Below, in pieces: positions 32,786 to 39,598 of a stretch of DNA of 45,588 nucleotides. Positions within the stretch are counted from its first letter, which is position 1. Every line of letters starts with the position of its first letter. The translations under genes were made by a program, and so were the position numbers. Source of the DNA: Caulobacteraceae bacterium (GTDB lineage: Bacteria; Pseudomonadota; Alphaproteobacteria; Caulobacterales; Caulobacteraceae). Location: assembly GCA_947475415.1 (NCBI GenBank), contig CANJLH010000026.1, forward strand, positions 1 through 45,588, written 5' to 3'. The notes beneath the pieces were generated by a model, which saw only the letters and a program-made list of their open reading frames with translations, made no database searches and had not been told where the DNA came from.

Positions 32786-32960
32786 TTTGCCGTAACTTTC
32801 AAGGCCTCGGCCGATGACGCGCGCCCTCCTTATGGCGCAGGCGAAACCGCTTCGGCTTATGATCATCTGCGCCCCGATCGGCAGCGAGCAGTCGGTCGGG
32901 GCACTGGTCGAAACCCTTTCCCGCCTGTTCTGCACGGTCCCTGACCGCGCCGCCTCCTAA
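32777..32960 (+). pseudogene. ArsR/SmtB-family regulator, frameshifted relic
   Basis: From ATG 32777 one frame reads FAVTFKASADDAR; around 32820 the reading shifts to the frame of ATG 32814, giving ALLMAQAKPLRLMIICAPIG then SEQSVGALVETLSRL, and stops at TAA 32958. This aligns without gaps to the intact regulator at 37621 (SAARLLKLLASEQRLLLLCR then VDGEASVGVLAEHA), including the sensing cysteine. The recognition helix and C-terminus are missing. It sits right behind the divergent promoter and 12 bases before the rhodanese start, where a BigR-like autoregulated gene would be expected. The intact copy at the far end may have replaced it. Confidence 0.6.
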
Positions 32961-32972
32961 GGAGCTTTGCCT

Positions 32973-33302
32973 ATGTTTGGCGCCCCAAAGACCAAAGACC
33001 TCACCCCGATGCAGGTGAAAGCCGCGCTCGACGCCGACCAGATTCTGTTGATCGACGTGCGCGAGCCCGACGAGTTCAATGCCGAGAAGATCTCGGGCGC
33101 TTTGAATGTTCCGCTGTCGACCTTCAATCCGACCGGCCTTCCCGACGCAGCCGGCAAGACGGTTGTCCTGCAGTGCGCCGGCGGCAAGCGCTCTGCCATG
33201 GCGATCGACAAATGCCGCCAGGCCAACCGGGCTATCGAGACGCATCTGGCCGGCGGGCTCGCGGCCTGGAAGGCCGCCGGACTCCCGACCGTCACCGGTT
33301 AG
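32973..33302 (+). CDS. rhodanese-like sulfurtransferase
   Basis: The 109-residue single-domain rhodanese has LLIDVREPDEFNAEKISGAL at residues 25-44 and the active loop C68-A-G-G-K-R73, with the persulfide-forming cysteine C68, followed by THLAGGLAAWKAAGLP. It is cytoplasmic, with no signal peptide. It moves sulfane sulfur between thiols and acceptors such as cyanide, glutathione or thioredoxin. Its ATG has AAGGAG eight bases upstream. It is the first intact gene of the rightward operon and is followed 35 bases later by the RND adaptor. With SQR and TrxC on the other arm it forms a reactive-sulfur handling set. Confidence 0.92.
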   Translation: MFGAPKTKDLTPMQVKAALDADQILLIDVREPDEFNAEKISGALNVPLSTFNPTGLPDAAGKTVVLQCAGGKRSAMAIDKCRQANRAIETHLAGGLAAWKAAGLPTVTG

Positions 33303-33337
33303 GTAAAAGTCACAAGCGCAAACCGGGAGGGCGAACC

Positions 33338-34369
33338 ATGGCGTCACGGCCGTATTTGATCAGCGCCTTCGGCGCCGCATTGCTGCTGAGCGCCTGTGGG
33401 GAGGCCAAGCCCCCTGCTCCGGCCCAGCAAACCGCCCCGGCGGCTGGACGCCTGACCATCCAAGCCCAGACCGTCGCCGACCTGAAACCGGTCCCGGCGA
33501 CGCTCACCACCCGCGATATGGCCGAGGCTCGCGCCCGGATTACCGGCGTGCTGGTCAGCTTTGCGGTTAAAGAGGGCGACATGGTCCGCCAGGGCCAAGT
33601 CATCGGCCGCGTGAAAGACGACCGCCTCGCCCTACAAACCAGGGCCTTCGACGCCCAGGTCTCGGCTGCGGCGGCTGAAGCCGCCCGCGCCAACGCCGAC
33701 CTTTCGCGCACCCGCGATCTGTTCTCTCACGGGGTCTATGCCCAGGCCCGCCTCGATCAGGTCGAGTCTCAGGCCAAGGCCGCCAACGCCAATCTGGCGG
33801 CGGCCCGGGCCCAACGCGGTGCGAGCGCGGAACTGAGCGCCCAGGGTGCGATTCTGGCGCCCGCCGCCGGCCGCGTATTAATGGCCAATGTGCCGGTCGG
33901 TTCCGTGGTGATGCCGGGCCAGACCCTGGCCAAGATCACCGCCGGGCCGATGGTTGTGCGGATCGAATTGCCGGAAGGCCAGGCGCGCGCGCTCAAGGTC
34001 GGCGATGTTGTGCGACTGTCGGCCGAGGACCTACGCGGCGTGGCCGCGCAAGGGACAGTCACCCAGGTCTTTCCGTCCGTGACCGGCGGCCAAATCACCG
34101 CCGACGTTTCCGCCCCCGGCCTGCCGCAGGACCTGATCGGCCAGCGTGTGCGCGCCCAGATCAAGGTCGGGTCGCGCCCGGCCTTGGTCGTACCGCGCCG
34201 CTACATCGTTACCCGGTTTGGCATCGATTACGCGCGCCTCGTCCGTTCGGATAACACCGTCACCGAGAGCCCCGTCCAGACCACGGCCGGCCCTGCCGCC
34301 GACACAGTCGAAGTGCTGTCGGGCATCCGCGCCGGGGACGTCCTGACCCCCGCCAGACCAGCCCGATGA
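33338..34369 (+). CDS. RND efflux periplasmic adaptor, lipoprotein
   Basis: The 343-residue adaptor has a lipobox (AALLLSAC near residue 20), so it is anchored in the inner membrane by lipid. The lipoyl half ARITGVLVSFAVKEGDMVRQ is followed by a helical hairpin (about 90-150), then ILAPAAGRVLMANVPVGSVV and a beta-barrel ending in IRAGDVLTPARPAR. GGGAGG precedes the ATG; longer open-frame extensions overlap the rhodanese and are rejected. Its stop overlaps the RND pump start by four bases (ATGA). It links the pump to a TolC-type channel, presumably the one at 29405 in the opposite operon. Confidence 0.9.
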   Translation: MASRPYLISAFGAALLLSACGEAKPPAPAQQTAPAAGRLTIQAQTVADLKPVPATLTTRDMAEARARITGVLVSFAVKEGDMVRQGQVIGRVKDDRLALQTRAFDAQVSAAAAEAARANADLSRTRDLFSHGVYAQARLDQVESQAKAANANLAAARAQRGASAELSAQGAILAPAAGRVLMANVPVGSVVMPGQTLAKITAGPMVVRIELPEGQARALKVGDVVRLSAEDLRGVAAQGTVTQVFPSVTGGQITADVSAPGLPQDLIGQRVRAQIKVGSRPALVVPRRYIVTRFGIDYARLVRSDNTVTESPVQTTAGPAADTVEVLSGIRAGDVLTPARPAR

Positions 34370-37300
34370 AACTCGGATTCTCAGGACGACTGACAAAGGC
34401 GACCATCCGTTCGCCCCTTACTCCTCTCTTTCTGCTGGCCGCAATCGCGGTCGGCCTATTGGCGCTCGTCTCCATCCCCCGCGAGGAAGAGCCCCAGATC
34501 AGCGTGCCCATGGTCGACATAATGGTCGCCGCGCCAGGCCTGCGGGCGCCAGACGCTGTCGAACTGGTCGGCAAACCGCTGGAGACGATCGTCAAGAGCG
34601 TCGACGGCGTCGAGCACGTCTACACCTTCGCCGACGACAACCAGGTCATGGTCACCGCGCGCTTCAACGTCGGGACCGACGCGGACTCCGCGGCGGTGCG
34701 TATCCACGAGAAGATCCGCGCCAACTATGATCGCATTCCGGCGGGCATCGCTGAGCCGCTGATCCAGACCCGCGGCATCAATGACGTACCCAGCCTGGTG
34801 TTGACGCTTTCGCCCAAGCCAGGCGCCGCCGGCCAGTGGACCGACCAGATGCTGTTCGAGCTGGCCGGCAAGCTGCGGACCGAGATCGGCAAAGTCGACA
34901 ATGTGGGCCTGACCTTTACCGTCGGCGGCCGACCCCAGGAGATCCGCGTCGAGCCCGATCCCGCGCGCCTCGCGCAACACGGGGTATCGCTGCGCGCCTT
35001 GATGGACACTATCCGCCAGGCGAACCGCGCCTTCCCGGCGGGTCAGGTGCGCAACGGCGGCCAGGCCGTCGATGTCACGGCCGGGCGGACGCTCGCTAAC
35101 GCGACCCAGATCGGCCTGCTCGCCCTGCCCTCCACCAAGGGCGAGAGCGTCTATGTCCGCGACGTCGCCAAGGTGATCGAGGCGCCGCGTGAGGACCAGG
35201 CACGCGCTTGGCGCTATGCGCGGGCGGGTCAGGGGTGGAGCGAGGCGCCCGCCGTCAGCCTGGCGATCGCCAAGCGCAAGGGCGCCAATGCCGTCGTCGT
35301 TTCGCAGGCCGTGCTGGCCCGAGTCGACGCGCTGAAGGGCTCGCTCCTGCCCGACAGCTTGAGCGTGGCGGTCACCCGCGACTATGGCGCGACGGCTAAC
35401 GAGAAGGCCAACGAGCTGTTGTTCCACCTCGGGCTGGCGACGCTCTCCATCGTCGTCTTGATCGGTTTCGCCATCGGTTGGCGTGAGGCGGGCGTCACCG
35501 CCGTGGTCATTCCGACCACCATCCTGCTGACCCTCTTCGCCTCTAACCTGCTAGGCTACACGATCAATCGAGTCAGCCTGTTTGCCCTGATCTTCTCCAT
35601 CGGCATCCTGGTCGACGACGCTATCGTCATGATCGAGAACATCGCCCGACACTGGGCGATGGCCGACGACCGAAGCCGGGTCGATGCGGCGGTCGATGCT
35701 GTGGCCGAAGTGGGCAATCCGACCGTGGTCGCCACCCTGACCGTGGTCACCGCCCTGCTGCCGATGCTCTTCGTCTCCGGCCTGATGGGCCCCTACATGG
35801 CCCCGATCCCAGTCAACGCGTCGGCGGCCATGGTGTTCTCGTTCTTTGTAGCCGTGGTCATCGCGCCTTGGCTGATGGTTCGCTTCGCTCGCAAAACCCT
35901 GTCGCCCGGCGCCGCGCATCACGACGAAGGCAAGCTCGGCGCCCTCTATCGCAAGGTCGCCACGCGGGTGATCGGCACGCGAAAGTCCGCTTGGACCTTC
36001 CTGATCGGGGTGGGCCTCGCCACGCTGGTGGCCTGCGCCATGTTCGCCACCAAGACCGTGACCGTGAAGCTGCTGCCCTTCGACAACAAGTCCGAGCTGC
36101 AGGTGGTGCTCGACATGCCGGAAGGCGCGGCGCTGGAATCCACACAGCGGGCCTTGGCCGATGCGGCGATCATTACCCGCGACCTTCCGGAAGTGGTCGC
36201 CATCGACGCCTATGCCGGGACTGCCTCGCCATTCAACTTCAACGGCCTCGTGCGTCACTACTACCTGCGCAACAAGCCGGAGATGGGCGATCTTTCGGTG
36301 GCCCTGGCCAACAAGGGTAAGCGCCATCGCTCAAGCCACGCCATCGCGCTCGATCTGCGCCAACAGCTCTCCAAGGTCGCCCTGCCCGCCGGCGCGGCGA
36401 TCAAGGTGGTCGAGGCGCCGCCCGGGCCACCGGTGATGGCGACCCTGCTGGCTGAGGTCTATGGGCCCGACGCGGCGACGCGCCGCGCCGTCGCTGAGCG
36501 GGTGAAGGCCACCTTCCATTCGGTGCCCTACATCGTCGACATCGATGACAGCAACGGACAGCCCCGGCCTGGCCTGCGTCTGGTTCCCGATCGCGATCGG
36601 TTGGAGGCCCTGAACGTCAGCGACCGCGACGTTTACGATTCCGTCGCCGCCGCCCTAGGCGGGCAGGTGGTCGGTTACGCTCATCGCGGCGAAGGCCGCG
36701 ATCCGCTGGAGATCTCCGTGCGCCTACCCCAATCGGCCCGCAGCTGGGGCGAGGGTCTGGCCGCCCTGCCGGTGGCCGTTTCGCAGGGCCCGGCCGGCGG
36801 CCGCCTGGTGTCTCTGGGCGAAGTCGCCAAAGCGACAAACGAAGCCAGCTCGACCCACATCTTCCGTCGCGACGGTCGCGACGTAGACATGATCATGGGC
36901 GAGCTGGCCGGCGCCTACGAGGCGCCGATCTACGGCATGATGGCGGTCGACAAGGCGATCCGACAGGGCGACTGGAAGGATAGTTCGAAGCCTGACATCC
37001 GCATGCACGGCCAACCGACTGACGAGAGCCGGCCTACGGTGCTGTGGGACGGCGAATGGGAAATCACCTGGGTGACCTTCCGCGACATGGGCGCTGCCTT
37101 TGGGGTGGCCATCCTCGGCATCTACGTATTGGTGGTCGCTCAGTTCAAAAGCTTTCGCCTGCCACTGGTGATCCTGACGCCAATCCCGCTGACCCTGATC
37201 GGGATCGTCATCGGGCATATCCTGTTCCGCGCGCCGTTCACCGCCACTTCGATGATCGGTTTCATCGCGCTGGCCGGGATCATCGTGCGAAACTCGATCC

Positions 37301-37578
37301 TGCTCGTGGACTTCATCCGCCACAGCCAGTCAGAGGGGCGCTCGCTGCGAGAAGTGTTGCTCGAGGCCGGCGCGATCCGCTTCAAGCCGATTGTCCTGAC
37401 GGCGGCGGCGGCGATGATCGGCGCGGCCGTGATCTTGACCGATCCGATTTTCCAGGGGCTGGCGATCTCACTGCTGTTCGGCCTCGCGTCGTCGACACTG
37501 CTCACCGTGCTGGTTATCCCGGCGATCTATGTGGTCCTGCGCGACGACGGCGTACTGTTTCCGAAGGCGCCGAATTGA
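34366..37578 (+). CDS. RND-family efflux pump permease
   Basis: The 1070-residue pump has the usual twelve-helix, two-docking-domain layout. It opens LTKATIRSPLTPLFLLAAIA with VSIPREEEPQISVPMVDIMV, an opening of the AcrB-like subgroup with an EEEPQI motif. The proton-relay aspartates are D417-D418 in FSIGILVDDAIVMIENIARH (helix 4). The last helices read LAISLLFGLASSTLLTVLVI. The length matches AcrB/HAE1 and CusA pumps, but the CusA methionine pattern was not found, so metal export is not supported. It is driven by the proton gradient. It is co-translated with the adaptor and followed by arsR after 42 bases. Its substrate is probably tied to sulfur or thiol chemistry by context only. Confidence 0.93.
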   Translation: MKLGFSGRLTKATIRSPLTPLFLLAAIAVGLLALVSIPREEEPQISVPMVDIMVAAPGLRAPDAVELVGKPLETIVKSVDGVEHVYTFADDNQVMVTARFNVGTDADSAAVRIHEKIRANYDRIPAGIAEPLIQTRGINDVPSLVLTLSPKPGAAGQWTDQMLFELAGKLRTEIGKVDNVGLTFTVGGRPQEIRVEPDPARLAQHGVSLRALMDTIRQANRAFPAGQVRNGGQAVDVTAGRTLANATQIGLLALPSTKGESVYVRDVAKVIEAPREDQARAWRYARAGQGWSEAPAVSLAIAKRKGANAVVVSQAVLARVDALKGSLLPDSLSVAVTRDYGATANEKANELLFHLGLATLSIVVLIGFAIGWREAGVTAVVIPTTILLTLFASNLLGYTINRVSLFALIFSIGILVDDAIVMIENIARHWAMADDRSRVDAAVDAVAEVGNPTVVATLTVVTALLPMLFVSGLMGPYMAPIPVNASAAMVFSFFVAVVIAPWLMVRFARKTLSPGAAHHDEGKLGALYRKVATRVIGTRKSAWTFLIGVGLATLVACAMFATKTVTVKLLPFDNKSELQVVLDMPEGAALESTQRALADAAIITRDLPEVVAIDAYAGTASPFNFNGLVRHYYLRNKPEMGDLSVALANKGKRHRSSHAIALDLRQQLSKVALPAGAAIKVVEAPPGPPVMATLLAEVYGPDAATRRAVAERVKATFHSVPYIVDIDDSNGQPRPGLRLVPDRDRLEALNVSDRDVYDSVAAALGGQVVGYAHRGEGRDPLEISVRLPQSARSWGEGLAALPVAVSQGPAGGRLVSLGEVAKATNEASSTHIFRRDGRDVDMIMGELAGAYEAPIYGMMAVDKAIRQGDWKDSSKPDIRMHGQPTDESRPTVLWDGEWEITWVTFRDMGAAFGVAILGIYVLVVAQFKSFRLPLVILTPIPLTLIGIVIGHILFRAPFTATSMIGFIALAGIIVRNSILLVDFIRHSQSEGRSLREVLLEAGAIRFKPIVLTAAAAMIGAAVILTDPIFQGLAISLLFGLASSTLLTVLVIPAIYVVLRDDGVLFPKAPN

Positions 37579-37620
37579 ACAGCGGGGCCAGCCCAACGGA
37601 CGTGGCTTTATTGAACATTC

Positions 37621-37998
37621 ATGCGTACCTTCTACATTAAGCAGATGACCAGCCTCGCCGCCCCCCCCTCGCCGACTCGACTCTTCGAACTCGAAGACAG
37701 TGCTCACTCGGCCGCTCGCCTGTTGAAGCTGCTTGCGAGCGAGCAGCGGCTGCTGTTGCTATGCCGCCTAGTCGATGGGGAAGCGTCGGTGGGCGTGTTG
37801 GCCGAACACGCCAAGCTGGCCCAGTCGGCCGCCTCGCAACACCTTGCCAAGATGCGCGCCGAGGGTCTGGTCGCCACCCGGCGGGAAGCACAGACGATCT
37901 TCTACCGGCTGGCCGATCCGGCCGCCATGCGGGTTCTGGACACCCTTTGCGACATCTATCGCGGCCAGGCGGCGGCCCAGGGTACGGCCAGCCGCTAG
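37621..37998 (+). CDS. ArsR/SmtB-family regulator, BigR/SqrR-like
   Basis: The 125-residue winged-helix regulator has the recognition region LAEHAKLAQSAASQHLAKMR, then EGLVATRREAQTIFYRLADP. Two cysteines, C48 (RLLLLCRLVDGE) and C110 (VLDTLCDIYRG), lie where sulfide sensors BigR, SqrR and YgaV have theirs; these form a tetrasulfide or disulfide on exposure to persulfides and release DNA. The second cysteine lies one helical turn earlier than in those proteins. An in-frame ATG at 37645 would make a 117-residue protein and could be leaderless, since TTGAAC (37611) and TACATT (37633) stand just upstream. It ends the rightward operon and probably controls the divergent promoter at 32741-32785. Confidence 0.88.
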   Translation: MRTFYIKQMTSLAAPPSPTRLFELEDSAHSAARLLKLLASEQRLLLLCRLVDGEASVGVLAEHAKLAQSAASQHLAKMRAEGLVATRREAQTIFYRLADPAAMRVLDTLCDIYRGQAAAQGTASR

Positions 37999-38012
37999 GG
38001 GCCCGAGGCGCG

Positions 38013-38113
38013 CTAGGCCACGTAAGCTGCGAGCAGAGGCATCAGGCTAGCGAAGAGCCGCCGCGCCGACTTTGACACCTCAACAGGAACAGGCCGCAGA
38101 GGGGCGTTGACAA
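38013..38113 (-). pseudogene. short coding-like tail, family unknown
   Basis: A minus frame of 33 codons between an upstream TGA and a TAG at 38013-38015 reads RPVPVEVSKSARRLFASLMP then LLAAYVA. It looks like the C-terminal end of a helical protein cut off at the IS6 relic. No family could be recognised and it may be chance. Confidence 0.15.
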
Positions 38114-38157
38114 CTCAAATGCAGCGGCCGGTAACGGATATTGTTTTGGCGGGCGAA

Positions 38158-38280
38158 ATGGCCCGTCGGAAAGAGGGACCCACGGCCCGTTCCGCTGGTT
38201 CGACCCCTAGCCGGAAGTGATCCAACTGGTGGTGATGATGGACATCCGGTTTCCACTCTTGTTGTCCGTGGTGCGCAGCC
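38158..38280 (+). pseudogene. IS6-family transposase, N-terminal relic
   Basis: The GGGCGAAATGGCCCGTCGGAAA leader and start of IS6-family elements of this type is followed, after a frameshift, by FRWFDP, an in-frame TAG, then PEVIQLVVMMDIRFPLLLS. It corresponds to FRRLGSSPEVSRLVAMM in the relic at 23604 and has visible nucleotide similarity to it, but it is not a recent copy. The rest of the gene is gone. It lies between the sulfur module and the second catabolic block. The 474-base gap 37999-38472 otherwise holds only the weak tail at 38013 and the IS-end-like site at 38381. Confidence 0.65.
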
Positions 38281-38380
38281 ATGGGCTAATGACAGGTCGG
38301 GACTGGGGAACTTGGGCCCAAAATTAGGCCAGTTGTCGTTCGCCTGACGCTGCTAGCCGCCTCGCCTGCGACGCACCTGT

Positions 38381-38403
38381 TGACCCCTGATTTCCAATCA
38401 GGG
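38381..38403. repeat. IS3-end-like sequence with hairpin CCCTGAT-N5-ATCAGGG
   Basis: TGACCCCTGATTTCCA matches the end of the IS3-family element at 128-143 (TGACCCCCTGATTTCCA on the minus strand) except for one missing C. The inner part also forms a perfect 7-bp hairpin (38385-38391 with 38397-38403). It may be a solo IS end left by excision or decay, or coincidence. It lies about 70 bases before the epimerase start. Confidence 0.35.
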
Positions 38404-38472
38404 ATGAGTATCGCCGTCCCCCCTGTTCTGCGGACGCTTCGCAAGCTGGGATCGGGCGATCAGGGGACAAGA

Positions 38473-39399
38473 ATGCTTACGGGAAAGAGGATCTTGTTGA
38501 CCGGGTTTACCGGTCAGGTCGCCGGCGCTTTCGCCGATCACCTCGGACCCCGAAACGAGGTGTGGGGATTGGCGCGATTTACGCTGCCCGGTTCGCGCGA
38601 GAGGGCGATCGCCGCCGGCGTGCGGCCTATCGTCGGCGACTACGCCGCCGGGGAGTTTGACGGGATCCCAACCGATCTCGACTGCGTCATACACGTCGCG
38701 GCGTCGGTGCGACCTGGTCAGGCGGAGGTTGGCATGGTCGCCAACGCCGAGGGCACGGGCCGGCTGATGTATCATTTCCGTGAAGCGAAGGCGTTCATCT
38801 ACGCCTCCGCCACCGGGATATACGCCGCCAATCCTGATCCGATGCATCACTACCTTGAGACCGACGACCTGGGCGGACAGACTCTGTTCTCGCCAAACTA
38901 CGGCGCGACCAAGACAGCCGCGGAGGGCGTTGTGCGGACGCTGTCGATCCTGCACGGCATCCCGGCTGTAATCGCCCGCGTAAACGTTTCATATGGCGGT
39001 CCCTACGACGACGGCGGCCTTCCTGGTGCTCTGTTGGAAATGGTCCTTTCTCGGACGCCGATCGTGCTGCCTGCGGAATATCCGTTCATGTGCTCGCCGA
39101 TCCACGACGAGGATATGTCGCGCCACCTCGAACAATTCGTCGCCGCCGCATCGACCCCAGCCCTGGTGGTGAATTGGGGTGGCCCGGACGCCGTGGACAT
39201 GAAGCAGATGGCCGACCACCTCGGCGCGTTGGTGGGGATCGAGCCAATCTATGAATACAGCGAAACCTTCACCCTGCCCGCCTGTATAACCGAGACGACA
39301 CTCGGCCGGAAAATCGGCCTGGAGTGGCGAATTCCCTGGAAGGAGGGCTTCCGCCGCATGGTCAAGGCGCGTCACCCGGAAATACCATTGGTTGGTTAG
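38473..39399 (+). CDS. NAD(P)-dependent epimerase/dehydratase-like (extended SDR)
   Basis: The 308-residue extended SDR has GKRILLTGFTGQVAGAFADH with the TGxxGxxxG-type nucleotide motif near residues 9-18, DCVIHVAASV, the serine strand FIYASATGIY and Y-G-A-T-K as the YxxxK pair. VIARVNVSYGGPYDDGG is a substrate-loop sequence often seen in epimerases and in steroid- or flavonoid-reducing SDRs. The start MLTGKR at 38473 is preceded by AGGGGACAAG; the longer open frame from 38380 runs through the IS-end-like repeat. It is the first gene of the second catabolic block. Reduction or epimerisation of a pathway intermediate is plausible; a sugar-nucleotide role is unlikely given its neighbours. Confidence 0.82.
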   Translation: MLTGKRILLTGFTGQVAGAFADHLGPRNEVWGLARFTLPGSRERAIAAGVRPIVGDYAAGEFDGIPTDLDCVIHVAASVRPGQAEVGMVANAEGTGRLMYHFREAKAFIYASATGIYAANPDPMHHYLETDDLGGQTLFSPNYGATKTAAEGVVRTLSILHGIPAVIARVNVSYGGPYDDGGLPGALLEMVLSRTPIVLPAEYPFMCSPIHDEDMSRHLEQFVAAASTPALVVNWGGPDAVDMKQMADHLGALVGIEPIYEYSETFTLPACITETTLGRKIGLEWRIPWKEGFRRMVKARHPEIPLVG

Positions 39400-39538
39400 A
39401 TGGGGGTTCCAGAATTTTGCGATGGGTGTTCGGGAAAGCAGCGTCTCCCACTCAAGCTCTTCCCAGGGTTTTGATACCTAAACCGGGGCAGGCCGCAGGA
39501 CATCTCCTTCACGCCGCCCTAGCCAAACAGGTGTCGAT

Positions 39539-39556
39539 TTGCACAAATGGTTGCAA
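39539..39556. promoter_or_regulatory. short dyad TTGCA-N8-TGCAA before the PQQ dehydrogenase
   Basis: TTGCA (39539-39543) and TGCAA (39552-39556) form an inverted repeat, overlapped by ATTTGCACAAAT (39537-39548). The site lies 43 bases upstream of the PQQ dehydrogenase ATG, where an operator would be expected. No regulator gene is adjacent. The rest of the 199-base gap shows nothing clear. Confidence 0.3.
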
Positions 39557-39598
39557 GCTGCGGACGACGGCTAGACCAGGGGTATCGGGAGGCGACGG

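Noticed and set aside
34366..37578. CusA-type heavy-metal RND pump
   Set aside because: No methionine relay or HME signature was seen; the opening EEEPQI and helix-4 DD fit general RND pumps, so metal export is not claimed.
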